From positions 62,001 to 126,000 of the forward strand of contig JADJHD010000051.1 of the NCBI GenBank assembly GCA_016707705.1: 64,000 bases of DNA, given 5' to 3'. This document shows, one piece after another, positions 42,474 through 51,747 of the stretch. The notes under the pieces were generated by a model. The model saw only the letters and a list, made by a program, of their open reading frames with translations. It searched no databases and was not told where the DNA came from. The stretch is from Bacteroidales bacterium. GTDB lineage: Bacteria; Bacteroidota; Bacteroidia; Bacteroidales; UBA4417. Each line of letters opens with the position of its first letter. Position 1 is the stretch's first letter. A program made the position numbers and the translations under genes.

Positions 42474-43448
42474 TTACCTGCAGGTACCGACGTTATCAAA
42501 ATATAGTCCTGAATAAGGTTTTTTATTTATCAGGGATTTGAAGAAACAGGATGTATTTGCAGCTACATACTCATTGGTAAATCTGCTTAAGGGCATATGA
42601 GCAGCATCGGGAAGTAGCACTGCAACAGCAGGTGCAGTAGTTTCAATCAAACTTCTGTAAATACTTAGTGAACCATAGCTCAGAGGAAAACCATCATATC
42701 CAAGAAATATTCCCTCATCAACAGGCACGATTAAATCCAGCATTCCATGAAAGCAGATAGCCGGAATTGCCTGATTTTTATTTATCAGGGAAGAATCCAT
42801 AATTGAACCGCTGAGGTTCATGATGCCTTTAAAAGTGTATGTATCGGTTAATTCATTTCCTGAATTTTTTAATCCTCCCAACAGCGGGTACAAAGAAGGA
42901 TTATGTTTCAGAAAATATGAATCATCGAGGTATGCAGAATTCAATGCGATGGCACCACCAGCACTGTAACCTCCAATAAAAATCCAGGAAGTATCGATTG
43001 AGTATTTATCTGCATTATGAACAAGATATCTCATGGCTGCGTTGGCATCCTGAATTGCCCGGTAGGAAGCTTTTTCAATTTCAAAAGGATCACTGCCATG
43101 TGCCCCATTATCCTTCCAGCCCATTCTGTAATCTGCACTTACAGCAATGAATCCGGAATCGGCAAACGCCATGCAAAGTTCATTTATTACTCCCTTTGAA
43201 CCATAGAGATAACTTCCACCATGAAACAACAATATTGTGGGGAACTTTATTCCTTTTGCAGCAGCTTTAGGGTAATAGATGTCGAGGGAGAGATCAACAA
43301 GGTAACCTGAAGTATCAGTATTTGAAGCGTATTGAATATCTTCTATAAAATTGGGTTGGGAGAAAAGTGCAGTTTCATTTTCCTTGGAGCATGACAGAAG
43401 AAGTATTGAGACTGAACATAGTAATACGAGGAATCTGCTGTAATTCAT
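42474..43448 (-). CDS. Lipoprotein alpha/beta-hydrolase (feruloyl-esterase/BD-FAE-like)
   Basis: 324 residues with a lipobox (LLLSC, Cys20), so probably an inner or outer membrane lipoprotein. The hydrolase features are the oxyanion-side motif LFHGGSYL, nucleophile elbow GGYSAGG, the strand CFHGMLDLIVPVDEG (acid), and PDAAHMPL with the catalytic His. It resembles bacterial feruloyl-esterase/carboxylesterase-type secreted hydrolases, substrate unknown. Begins 27 bp after the MORN-type gene on the same strand. Confidence 0.82.
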   Translation of the reverse strand: MNYSRFLVLLCSVSILLLSCSKENETALFSQPNFIEDIQYASNTDTSGYLVDLSLDIYYPKAAAKGIKFPTILLFHGGSYLYGSKGVINELCMAFADSGFIAVSADYRMGWKDNGAHGSDPFEIEKASYRAIQDANAAMRYLVHNADKYSIDTSWIFIGGYSAGGAIALNSAYLDDSYFLKHNPSLYPLLGGLKNSGNELTDTYTFKGIMNLSGSIMDSSLINKNQAIPAICFHGMLDLIVPVDEGIFLGYDGFPLSYGSLSIYRSLIETTAPAVAVLLPDAAHMPLSRFTNEYVAANTSCFFKSLINKKPYSGLYFDNVGTCR

Positions 43449-43475
43449 AAATACCTGATATTTAAAACCTAATAT

Positions 43476-45044
43476 CTATTCTTCAAAGGAAGGTTTTATG
43501 ACGACACCGTCATAGCGCTTCTCAACATCATTTTTATAGTTAATAATCAGAGCTGGAGTTCCGTCTTCATTGAAGGATGTCCAGTCGCCTTCACGGCTTC
43601 CGTTCTGGTAGGTACCAGATTCCTTAACCTTACCATTTGGCCAGTACCAGGTTGCTTTCCCATTCATATTATCATCGATGAAATCACCTTCAAAACGAGG
43701 GGTTCCATCGGCATAGAATGATTTCCATTTTCCGTTTCTCATTCCACCGCGGAATGATCCGGTTTCCTTGTATTGTCCGAAATCATAGATCCATTCACCT
43801 TCTTCAAGTCCTTCTACAAACTGTCCTTTAACGAGCAGTTTACCGGTTTCGTCGTTTTCAAGGTAATCACCATCTTCGAGTCCGGCAATGAATGACTGTT
43901 CCCTTTGGAGGGTTCCATCTTCATAGAACCATGACCATATTCCGTCGGGTTTGCCTTTTTTGCTGTATTTCCCCTGTTGTTCAACCTTGCTATTTGGATA
44001 GTAGAATTTCCAGTCACCAACACGGTTTCCCTTATCATAGGTACCTACAGATCTGAGGGTTCCATCTTCATAATACTCTTTCCAGGGACCGACACGATCT
44101 CCTTCTTCATCTACAATTCCTTCGCCAGTCATTTTGCCTTGGTGAAAGATATATCCGGCAATAATTTTACCTTCTTCATTGTACTCACGCCTTACACCTT
44201 CGGGAGTTTGTCCATTGTAACTGGCTACAGTTTTAACCTTTCCCGAGGGGAAATAATCTGTTTTCACAGAGAGGCTTGCAAGTTCCGGAGCTTCCTTTTC
44301 TTCAACATCATTCAGAAACTTTTTAACGCTGAGAAGTTGACCGTTTTCGTCATATTCCTTGAAATATCCGTTCTTGCGATCATCCTTGAAAACCCCGTCA
44401 AGTTTGACAATTCCGTTATCGTAAAAGAATTTCCATCTTCCCTGTTTCAGTCCATTCCTGTCCTTACGGTTAATGCGTTCGCGGCTGACCATGAAGCCTT
44501 TCTTGTATTCCAGGAAGGTAATTACTGTTCCGTCGGGGGAGAATTCCTTTGAAATTCCATCTTCAAGACCATTCACGAAAGGAACAAACATTTTCAGTTT
44601 TCCATCAGCGTAATAGGTGTTTGTATTACCCTGCTTGATATCATTCACGAAGTTTTCCTCAATTCTTCCTTCAGGTTTGTAGGTAGTTCGAATGCCATTT
44701 TTTACGCCATTGCGGTATTCGATTGAAACCTGAAGGCGGGCAGAATCATCATAGAATTTCCAGAGACCGTCGAGTTCAAAATTGAGCCTGTTGCCTTCCG
44801 ATTTAAGATTTCCGCTTTCGTAATAGGTTTTCCAATAGCCATCGGGTTTATTTTCCCGCATATAGCCTTCACTCGATTTTTGTCCGCCCTGATAATAAAA
44901 AACCTTGTAATCGGCATTTAGAAGAGAATCATTTGCTGATTGTGAAAAAACTGAATTTCCGGACAAAATAAGCAGAACCACAACTGCAGGAGTCAGGTAC
45001 GATTTAATCAGGCGGAAAGATTTTTTCAGCAAAGAGCCCGGCAT
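43476..45044 (-). CDS. Secreted MORN_2-type repeat protein
   Basis: 522 residues with a signal sequence (about 1-35, ending VFSQS). The body is about 18 tandem repeats of roughly 23 residues of the form GxWxxYYxxGxLxxxGxYxxGxxxG, the MORN_2 pattern of YwqK-type proteins. These form an elongated beta solenoid; in eukaryotes the canonical MORN repeats bind membranes. Bacterial members have been named antitoxins, but without evidence here. It starts exactly at the nadA stop (TAA-ATG, no spacer), so the pair should be co-translated, and it is followed by the lipoprotein esterase. Confidence 0.85.
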   Translation of the reverse strand: MPGSLLKKSFRLIKSYLTPAVVVLLILSGNSVFSQSANDSLLNADYKVFYYQGGQKSSEGYMRENKPDGYWKTYYESGNLKSEGNRLNFELDGLWKFYDDSARLQVSIEYRNGVKNGIRTTYKPEGRIEENFVNDIKQGNTNTYYADGKLKMFVPFVNGLEDGISKEFSPDGTVITFLEYKKGFMVSRERINRKDRNGLKQGRWKFFYDNGIVKLDGVFKDDRKNGYFKEYDENGQLLSVKKFLNDVEEKEAPELASLSVKTDYFPSGKVKTVASYNGQTPEGVRREYNEEGKIIAGYIFHQGKMTGEGIVDEEGDRVGPWKEYYEDGTLRSVGTYDKGNRVGDWKFYYPNSKVEQQGKYSKKGKPDGIWSWFYEDGTLQREQSFIAGLEDGDYLENDETGKLLVKGQFVEGLEEGEWIYDFGQYKETGSFRGGMRNGKWKSFYADGTPRFEGDFIDDNMNGKATWYWPNGKVKESGTYQNGSREGDWTSFNEDGTPALIINYKNDVEKRYDGVVIKPSFEE

Positions 45045-45980
45045 TTAAATATTCTTTGAAAGTTCCAGCATTTTAACGATTGGTTTCCTGGCTTTATCCA
45101 TCAGATCGGGTGAAAGGGAAATTTCAGGAGTTTCGTTAAGCATACAAAGATACAGTTTCTCGAGGGTATTCAATTTCATGTACGGACAATCGTTGCAAGA
45201 ACATGTTTCATCGGAAGGAACCACAAGAAACTCCTTTTCAGGGGAAAGTTTCTGCATCTGGTGGATAATTCCTGTTTCAGTGGCAACAATAAACTTTTTA
45301 GCCGGACTGGAGTGTGTGAAATTCAGCATGGCAGCTGTGGATCCGACAAAATCAGCCATGATCAGAACAGGAGCCTTGCATTCGGGATGAGCAACCAGGA
45401 TTGCATCAGGATTTTTAAGTTTCAGGTCGATGATTCGTTCTGTTGAAATGGTTTCATGCACTTCGCAGGCACCATCCCAAAGCAGCATATTTCTTCCGGT
45501 TTTCCCATTTATGTAGGCACCCAGATTTTTATCCGGACCGAAAATGAGCAGCTGATCTTTTGGGAAAGATTCCACAATTTTCATTGCATTGCTTGAAGTG
45601 ACAATCACATCTGAAAGCGCCTTTACATCAGCTGTGCAATTGATGTATGAAATAACTTTATGGTCGGGGTACTTAGCAACAAACTCCGAAAACTTGTCTT
45701 TTGGAGCGCTGTCAGCCAGTGAACATCCGGCTTCAAGATCGGGAAGCAGGACTTTTTTATCCGGAGATAGTATCTTTGCAGTCTCAGCCATAAAGTGAAC
45801 TCCCGCAAATACTATAATTTCTGCGTTTGTAGCTGCTGCTTGCTGAGATAATTGGAGACTGTCCCCAACATAATCTGCAATATCTTGAATTTCAGACACT
45901 TGATAATAATGAGCCAAAATGACTGCTTTTTTTTCTGTCTTTAATTCATTTATTTTTTTGATCAGTTCTTTTTGAAGCAT
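45045..45980 (-). CDS. nadA: Quinolinate synthase A
   Basis: 311 residues. Makes quinolinate from iminoaspartate and dihydroxyacetone phosphate, the committed step of NAD synthesis. The [4Fe-4S]-binding cysteines are recognised in [19 protein letters not shown] and the CSCNDC segment near the C-terminus. The conserved HYYQV and GPDKNLG motifs are present. nadB and nadC are not adjacent. Divergent from rpiB across an AT-rich 544-bp gap; the next gene downstream is a MORN-type protein with no spacer. Confidence 0.93.
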   Translation of the reverse strand: MLQKELIKKINELKTEKKAVILAHYYQVSEIQDIADYVGDSLQLSQQAAATNAEIIVFAGVHFMAETAKILSPDKKVLLPDLEAGCSLADSAPKDKFSEFVAKYPDHKVISYINCTADVKALSDVIVTSSNAMKIVESFPKDQLLIFGPDKNLGAYINGKTGRNMLLWDGACEVHETISTERIIDLKLKNPDAILVAHPECKAPVLIMADFVGSTAAMLNFTHSSPAKKFIVATETGIIHQMQKLSPEKEFLVVPSDETCSCNDCPYMKLNTLEKLYLCMLNETPEISLSPDLMDKARKPIVKMLELSKNI

Positions 45981-46524
45981 TTTCCGAAGGTTCGTAATGA
46001 ACTATAAATAATAGATTTTTATATTAATTCTATTTATTATTAGATTTATAGCTGTTGATAGTGTTGACAAATATTATTCATTTGATTTTGAATTTTAGTT
46101 GTCGGCAGTTTCTTCACAACTTATTAACAGTCTATAAAGGTTGTGGTTTTTGATTATTAAGTCTTTATCACTTTATTAACAATTACTGTATAACTGTTGT
46201 TGGTGAAAAGTCAGGTTGTTTTTAGCTATCATTGTCTGTTCATATCCTACCAGCTAACGCATGAAAAGTACTCATAACTATGCGGTTTTGCTGCTTTTCA
46301 TCGATTTCGGTTAGTAATTGAAACCGGGTCGAAAGATATTAACCATTTGACTTAACAAAATTACTCACTTATTAACAGATAGCGTTTAAAAACTCTTGTC
46401 TGTTGTAAATGAATCAAGTACTAATTGAGCCTAATTTTACATTTTAGGCTAATGTGCTTAAAATGAAAGACTATGATGGATGCAAATTTCATCAATTAAA
46501 AAATACCCTAATAAATTATTAACA
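45981..46524. promoter_or_regulatory. AT-rich intergenic region with repeated (T)TATTAAC motifs
   Basis: No gene is visible in this 544-bp divergent gap. TTAAC occurs at 46124, 46176, 46339, 46352, 46372 and again in AAATTATTAACAATG just before rpiB, always on the plus strand. Three of these sit at 13- and 20-bp spacing. The same TTAAC core builds the rprX operator array. The region could hold the nadA and rpiB promoters, a regulator-binding zone or an AT-rich replication-type element; none is proven. Confidence 0.35.
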
Positions 46525-46974
46525 ATGTTTGACAAATCGGAAACTCTTGTTATAGGTAGTGATCATGCCGGATATGAATTGAAGGAATTTCTTAAGATCA
46601 GTTTAGCGGAGAAAGGGTTTTCAATACGGGATTTTGGTACCTACTCGCTTGACAGCATGGATTATCCTGATGTAGCACATCCACTTGCTTCCCTGGTGAA
46701 CGCCGGACAATACAGTACAGGCATACTGATATGCGGCAGCGGAAACGGAATGAGCATCACTGCCAACAAATATCCGGAAGTCAGGGCAGCGCTATGCTGG
46801 AATACTGAACTTGCGAAGCTTGCACGGGCACATAATGATGCCAATATCCTGGTTTTGCCTGCTCGTTTTATGGAAAAGGAGCTTGCCTTGGAAGCTGTGA
46901 TTGCATTTTTGAAGTCCGATTTTGAAGGCGGGCGTCATCAGAACAGGGTGAATAAGATTAATGAGTGCAGGTAA
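46525..46974 (+). CDS. rpiB: Ribose-5-phosphate isomerase B
   Basis: 149 residues from the ATG at 46525; an upstream in-frame ATG (46480) would add 15 residues that do not fit the family. RpiB/LacAB fold interconverting ribose-5-P and ribulose-5-P. The start IGSDHAGYELKEFL, the SDHxG motif, the middle ICGSGNGMSI (catalytic Cys-containing region) and the HNDANILVLPARF tail are all as in the family. It is 80 bp upstream of lutB on the same strand. Confidence 0.93.
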   Translation: MFDKSETLVIGSDHAGYELKEFLKISLAEKGFSIRDFGTYSLDSMDYPDVAHPLASLVNAGQYSTGILICGSGNGMSITANKYPEVRAALCWNTELAKLARAHNDANILVLPARFMEKELALEAVIAFLKSDFEGGRHQNRVNKINECR

Positions 46975-47054
46975 CTGCAGGGAATAAAGGAACAGAATAC
47001 ACCGAAAGATTGGAATACGGAGTTATCGTTCAGGATTTTTGAAAAAACGAAAGT

Positions 47055-48449
47055 ATGAGTGAAGCCTACAATAAATTCATGAAAGATTCCGCTGCCAAGG
47101 CTTTTGACCTGGAGCACCGGAAGACTATCCGATATAATATTTCCCGCTACGATGAGGCAGTAAAGAGGGGGAAACTGCAGTACCAGGATCTGGAACTTGC
47201 ACGACAGAGGGCTGCCCATCTCAAGAACAAGGTAGTTATAGACCTTCCCAAATATCTGCTGGATTTTGAGTCCAATTTCCAGTCGAGAGGCGGTAAGGTA
47301 ATCTGGGCAGTTGATGCATCGGAAGCCTTGAAGGAAATCCTGAAAATTGCCAAAAAGCATGGTGCCGGACATATTGTGAAGTCCAAGACCATGGTAACCG
47401 AGGAAATCGGACTTAATGACTTCCTGACCAAAAATGGAATTGAATCCCTTGAGACGGATCTTGGTGAGTATATAGTTCAGCTTGCCGGTGAACCTCCCTA
47501 TCATATTGTGACTCCGGCAATGCATATGTCGAAGCACGATGTTGCTGATCTGTTCACCAAAAAGCATAATCTTCCTCCCGGCAGCAGTCCGGAAGCCATA
47601 ACAGCCTTTGTCCGCGACCTGCTCAGAGAAAAATTCTACAATGCTGACATAGGGATTACCGGCGCCAATTTCCTGGTTGCTGATACCGGTTCTGTTTGTC
47701 TGACTGAGAATGAAGGCAACGGAATGATGACCATGTCGTTTCCAAAGGTTCACATTGTTGTTGCCGGGATTGAAAAACTTATTCCCCGTCTTGCCGATCT
47801 GGATCTTTTCTGGCCTTTGCTGGCATCGCATGGTACCGGACAGAACATCAGCGTTTACAATTCTATACTTTCAGGTCCCCGCCAGGATGATGAGAATGAT
47901 GGTCCAGAGGAGATGTATGTAATTCTCCTGGATAACAACCGCACGGAAATACTGGCAAAAAAGAACCAGCGCAGGGCACTCACCTGCATCCGCTGCGGAG
48001 CCTGTCTGAATGCCTGTCCCGTTTACCGCAACATTGGCGGCCACAGCTATGGCACTACCTATAGCGGTCCCATTGGTGCTGTGATTACCCCATGGTTGGT
48101 GGGAATGAAAGATTTCAAGCATTTAAGCTATGCATCCTCACTTTGTGGTTCTTGTACTGAAGTTTGTCCGGTGAAGATCAACCTTCATGAATTGCTGCTA
48201 TACAACCGCAGTGATTCGGTAAAGGAAGGACATACAAAGCGCATGGAACGGATTGTCTTCAAGGGATATAAAATGGCGATGCTTCACAGGAACATGATTG
48301 ATATGGTAAGCGGGAAGACTAAGAATAAGTTCATGAAGAAATTTGTTGCCGGAATGTGGGGTCCACGCCGGACTGTCCCGGAGATTGCAGAGAAGAGTTT
48401 TGGACAACTCTGGCAGGAACGCCGAATGCCGAAGGAAAAAACCAAATAA
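47055..48449 (+). CDS. lutB: LutB-type iron-sulfur protein (LUD domain + 4Fe-4S)
   Basis: 464 residues. The N-terminal LUD (lactate utilisation) domain of about 290 residues includes GTGQNISVYNS. Two 4Fe-4S clusters are then predicted: CIRCGACLNACPVY (about 315) and CGSCTEVCPV (about 365). In the Lut complex LutB works with LutA and LutC to oxidise lactate; neither is encoded here, so its partners would be elsewhere. It is followed by a secreted protein of unknown function whose start lies 5 bp after its stop. Confidence 0.88.
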   Translation: MSEAYNKFMKDSAAKAFDLEHRKTIRYNISRYDEAVKRGKLQYQDLELARQRAAHLKNKVVIDLPKYLLDFESNFQSRGGKVIWAVDASEALKEILKIAKKHGAGHIVKSKTMVTEEIGLNDFLTKNGIESLETDLGEYIVQLAGEPPYHIVTPAMHMSKHDVADLFTKKHNLPPGSSPEAITAFVRDLLREKFYNADIGITGANFLVADTGSVCLTENEGNGMMTMSFPKVHIVVAGIEKLIPRLADLDLFWPLLASHGTGQNISVYNSILSGPRQDDENDGPEEMYVILLDNNRTEILAKKNQRRALTCIRCGACLNACPVYRNIGGHSYGTTYSGPIGAVITPWLVGMKDFKHLSYASSLCGSCTEVCPVKINLHELLLYNRSDSVKEGHTKRMERIVFKGYKMAMLHRNMIDMVSGKTKNKFMKKFVAGMWGPRRTVPEIAEKSFGQLWQERRMPKEKTK

Positions 48450-48454
48450 GCCTG

Positions 48455-49258
48455 ATGAAGGTATACCCAGCTTTTCAGATTCTATTCATTTTAGCAAGCT
48501 CTTTCTTTTTCCAGCAGGCTCTGGCCCAGGAAAGAGAGGTCGTCGCTATTTCCGAACCTGCAGAGGTTTATTCTTTCTATCTCTTCAGTGCCAACGAGAA
48601 AAAAATGCTGGAAGATGCATTGGGAGTAAAGACCTTTGAGCAGATAAACCTGAGGTGCCGTGAAGAAAACTGGCCACGCGGAATTGCGTCCCTGGATTCA
48701 AGAAATTCCCGCCGTTCCGAAATTACAATGTACCAGGCATACAATCTTATAACTCTTGATCAGGTTTCGATCCTTGAAATAGATGCAGATGCAAATCCGC
48801 AGATGTCGCAGGATATGCTGCTTCCACAACCTTTCTATATCATAATCGGGAATGCAGGATTGTATACTGAACCTGAGACGGAGGATATTGGCAGTGAAGA
48901 AGACAATGAATCCTTTCCTCTGGCGAATATTCTGGATCCCAGCCTTATTGTTGGAAATCCCGTGTTTGATAATGCTGAAATACAGGATATCATTGATCAG
49001 GTAGGAGAGGAGGGTTATGAGTATATTTCTGCCAATTGTGATGAGAAGGTTTTTCCGGTGGCAGTGAATAGTCCGACGAAACGTTTAGCAGCATCCGATG
49101 TGATTGGTGAGTATAAGGCTTTTCTGATGGCGGAGACTGAGGATTTCAGTATTATTGAGATTACTCCGGAGGAGAATATGCATATGCCTGATGGTTTTAT
49201 TCCGGAGGGGACTTTTTATTTTGTTATTTACTCGCAGGGTATTGAGATCTTGCCCTAG
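48455..49258 (+). CDS. Secreted protein of unknown function
   Basis: 267 residues from the ATG at 48455, 5 bp after the lutB stop. A longer frame beginning inside lutB would give a 33-residue extension and no signal peptide. Signal peptide about 1-25 (FILASSFFFQQALAQ). The mature part is acidic, with an Asp/Glu-rich middle and several short beta-like strands. I do not recognise any domain. The tight spacing behind lutB suggests joint transcription, but a functional link is unproven. Confidence 0.65.
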   Translation: MKVYPAFQILFILASSFFFQQALAQEREVVAISEPAEVYSFYLFSANEKKMLEDALGVKTFEQINLRCREENWPRGIASLDSRNSRRSEITMYQAYNLITLDQVSILEIDADANPQMSQDMLLPQPFYIIIGNAGLYTEPETEDIGSEEDNESFPLANILDPSLIVGNPVFDNAEIQDIIDQVGEEGYEYISANCDEKVFPVAVNSPTKRLAASDVIGEYKAFLMAETEDFSIIEITPEENMHMPDGFIPEGTFYFVIYSQGIEILP

Positions 49259-50190
49259 TCTTGGGACTTGTTGACGGGAGGGTTTTGTGATTGAGTTGAC
49301 GGGTTATTTCTGATTTCTGGTGTCAGATTGCGGGGGAGAGAGGGGGAGACAATGAGACGGGGAGCGGCGTTGTATTCTTGTCGGGCGGGGAGTTTTAAAA
49401 ACCACGGAGGCACTAAGGACACGGAGAGACACGGTGATTAGTTGACGGGAGGGTTTAGTTGTTGGGTTGACGGGTTATTTCTGGTTTCAGATTGCGGATT
49501 GCGAGGGAGAGAGGGGGTGACTTTGAGACGGGGGGACAAGGTGAGGGCTTATTTGTAAATCTACCGGTTGGTTGTTTTTTTGTGCTTTGGGAAAGTTTTA
49601 TAAACCACGGAGGCACTAAGGACACGGAGAGACACGGAGATTTGTTGACGGGAGGGTTTTGTTGTTGGGTTGACGGGTTATTTCTGGTTTCAGATTGCGG
49701 GTTGCGGGGGAGAGAGGGGGTGACTTTGAGACGGGGAGACAAGGGGACTTGTTGACGGGAGGGTTTAGTTGTTGGGTTGACGGGTTATTTCTGATTTCTG
49801 GTTTCGGATTGCGGGGGAGAGAGGGGGAGACAATGAGACGGGGAGACAAGGAGAGGGCTTAGTTGTAGATTATCCCGTTAATAGCTTATTTGTGCTTTGT
49901 GAGAGTTTTTAAAAACCACGGAGGCACTAAGGACACGGAGAGACACGGAGAATGAAGGTATGGAGGGACAAGCAAAAGTGAAGTTGTCACACTGAGCTTG
50001 TCGAAGTGTTTTATGTCATAGCACAATCCAAATCCGTGCAAATCTGTTTCATCAGTGTCATCCGTGTTCTAATTTATGCTACTTGCACAATCCAACCCCG
50101 AACCCCGAACAATCGCTACTAGCAACTAACAACTCATCCTCGCAGGAATCTACCCTTTTGTAACCCCGAACCCCGAACATTCCAACAGCA
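49259..50190. repeat. Second intergenic repeat field (modules shared with 12.7-13.7 kb)
   Basis: Irregular array: GTTGACGGGAGGGTTT starts near 49270, 49441, 49644 and 49751. G-rich GGGAGAGAGGGGGAGAC modules recur. CCACGGAGGCACTAAGGACA occurs three times (near 49402, 49603, 49915). Then come CACACTGAGCTTGTCGAAG (near 49988), a phrase of the type ATCCGTGCAAATCTG, CATCCGTGTTC, and the AACCCCGAAC heptads. The last two sets match the 12.7-13.7 kb field. No gene is visible in it. Confidence 0.85.
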
Positions 50191-50237
50191 AAGCAATCCC
50201 TGATTAAGGGAAAGCTATAAAGGAACTAAGCTTGGAT

Positions 50238-51467
50238 TTAAGCGTTTTTCTTGCGGTCGTGGTTGGGGGAGAAGCGCTTCTTTTTACCGAATTTTCGGTT
50301 TTTACTGCTTTTCTGTCGGGGATTGTAAGCCGGGGCTTCACCCAGTTCAGCAGGAACCTGAATTTTTTCGATGACCTTATCGATGAGTGTCTCAATAGCC
50401 TGAAAACGCTGCTGGTCCTTTTCACCAACAAGGGTTATGGCCTCGCCTTCGGATGCAGCACGGGCGGTACGGCCAACACGATGGATATAATCCTCGGCAT
50501 CATGGGGAACGTCGTAGTTGATTACCAGGTCAATATCCTCGATATCGATACCTCTGGAGAGAATATCAGTTGCCACCAGTATTCCCAGATCGCGGCTTTT
50601 GAACAGGTTCAGCACCCTTTCTCGGGCTGATTGTTCAATATCAGAATGGATTTCATCCACCGAAAGTTTTAGTCGCTTAAGTTCGCGGGTAAGCTGCTTC
50701 GTTTTATCCTTGGTAGAGCAGAAAATCAGGGTGCTTCTTTGATTTCTGGCAGCCAGAATTTTCTGGACCAGGGGTGTTTTCTGCAGATCATAGACAATAT
50801 AAGCCTCCTGTTTCACCCTTTCGGCTGGCTTGGAGGTGGCAATATTTATTTCAATAGGTTTTACCAGGATTTGTCGCGCGAGGTTTCGGATTGAAGAGGG
50901 CATGGTAGCCGAAAACAAAAGATTCTGTCGCTGCTCGGGAAGGAAGGATATGATTTTCATCAGATCCTCATTGAAACCCATGTCCAGCATACGGTCGGCT
51001 TCATCAAGAATGAGATATGACAATCCGGAGATTTGCACATATCCCATATTCAGATGGGCCAGCATTCTGCCGGGAGTACAAACAACAATATCAGCGCCTT
51101 CGGTGAGAGCTTTCTGTTCATTTGAGAAGGTTGCCCCGTCGGTCCCGCCATAAACGGCAATGGAGCTGACCGGACAAAAATAAGCCATGCCTTGCAGTTG
51201 CTGGTCGATTTGAGTGGCCAGTTCGCGGGTTGGGACTATCACCAGGCATTTGATGTGTTCATCATGCTTGGTTGTAATAATACGGTGTATAACGGGTAAA
51301 AGGAAAGCTGCGGTTTTACCGGTTCCGGTCTGAGCGGAGGCAATCAAATCGCGGCCTTCAAGTATAGCGGGAATAGCCTGTTCCTGCACAGGAGTGGCAT
51401 TTTCATAGCCAATTGCTTCAATACCCTCCATTAATCTTGGGTCGAAGCGGAATTCATTAAAATTCAA
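50238..51467 (-). CDS. DEAD-box RNA helicase (RhlE-like)
   Basis: 409 residues. ATP-dependent RNA helicase with the Q motif (around GYENATPVQEQAIP), Walker A AQTGTGKT, DEAD box (LDEADRMLD), SAT (SATMPSS), and C-terminal motifs HRVGRTAR and DIAxRGID-like (LSRGIDIEDIDL). The basic C-terminal tail (about 380-409) is Lys/Arg-rich and probably binds RNA. The start codon is TTG at 51467; no in-frame ATG fits before the Q motif. It converges with the unknown secreted gene, and the repeat field lies between them. Confidence 0.92.
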   Translation of the reverse strand: MNFNEFRFDPRLMEGIEAIGYENATPVQEQAIPAILEGRDLIASAQTGTGKTAAFLLPVIHRIITTKHDEHIKCLVIVPTRELATQIDQQLQGMAYFCPVSSIAVYGGTDGATFSNEQKALTEGADIVVCTPGRMLAHLNMGYVQISGLSYLILDEADRMLDMGFNEDLMKIISFLPEQRQNLLFSATMPSSIRNLARQILVKPIEINIATSKPAERVKQEAYIVYDLQKTPLVQKILAARNQRSTLIFCSTKDKTKQLTRELKRLKLSVDEIHSDIEQSARERVLNLFKSRDLGILVATDILSRGIDIEDIDLVINYDVPHDAEDYIHRVGRTARAASEGEAITLVGEKDQQRFQAIETLIDKVIEKIQVPAELGEAPAYNPRQKSSKNRKFGKKKRFSPNHDRKKNA

Positions 51468-51676
51468 TGTTATTTAGTTTAAGTAACCCTGTCCGGAAAT
51501 TCCGGCTGAAGGGGAAAAAAGAATTATTATGGCAAGGTACGGAATTTGTCCATTGGTCTCACCGGGAGGTTGCTAATTCAGAATTCAGGGCCGGCCAGAA
51601 TTCAGGAGCCAGAATATAGAATTCAACCGACAGGGTGGACAAAGTAATTTTCCAACTATTGGTTCCATTATTTCTA

Positions 51677-51720
51677 TTCTGTCCGCCAGCCGTCGGATGA
51701 CTACTGACTGCTGACTTCTT
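51677..51720. repeat. Dispersed element, copy C
   Basis: TTCTGTCCGCCAGCCG then TCGGATGACTACTGACTGCTGACTT segments. They match parts of the elements at 41240-41314 and 22827-22860. The surrounding 280-bp gap (51468-51747) also has AATTCAG/GAATTC-rich words. Confidence 0.5.
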
Positions 51721-51747
51721 TTCTACCAGTAAGTATTTTCAGCTCCC

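Noticed and set aside
45981..46524. Chromosomal replication origin
   Set aside because: TTATTAACA differs from the DnaA box TTATCCACA at two positions and no perfect box was seen; it is kept only as a weak alternative for this AT-rich gap.
46938..47831. 297-codon frame opposite lutB
   Set aside because: Antisense to a clear LUD/4Fe-4S coding sequence; translation shows no domain.
48356..48454. N-terminal extension of the secreted protein gene overlapping lutB
   Set aside because: It lacks a signal peptide and family resemblance and lies entirely inside lutB; the ATG at 48455 gives a good signal sequence.
49455..49849. Proline/serine-rich frames of 77-95 codons in the 49.3-49.9 kb repeats
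   Set aside because: Same cause as above; content reflects the G-rich modules, not a protein family.
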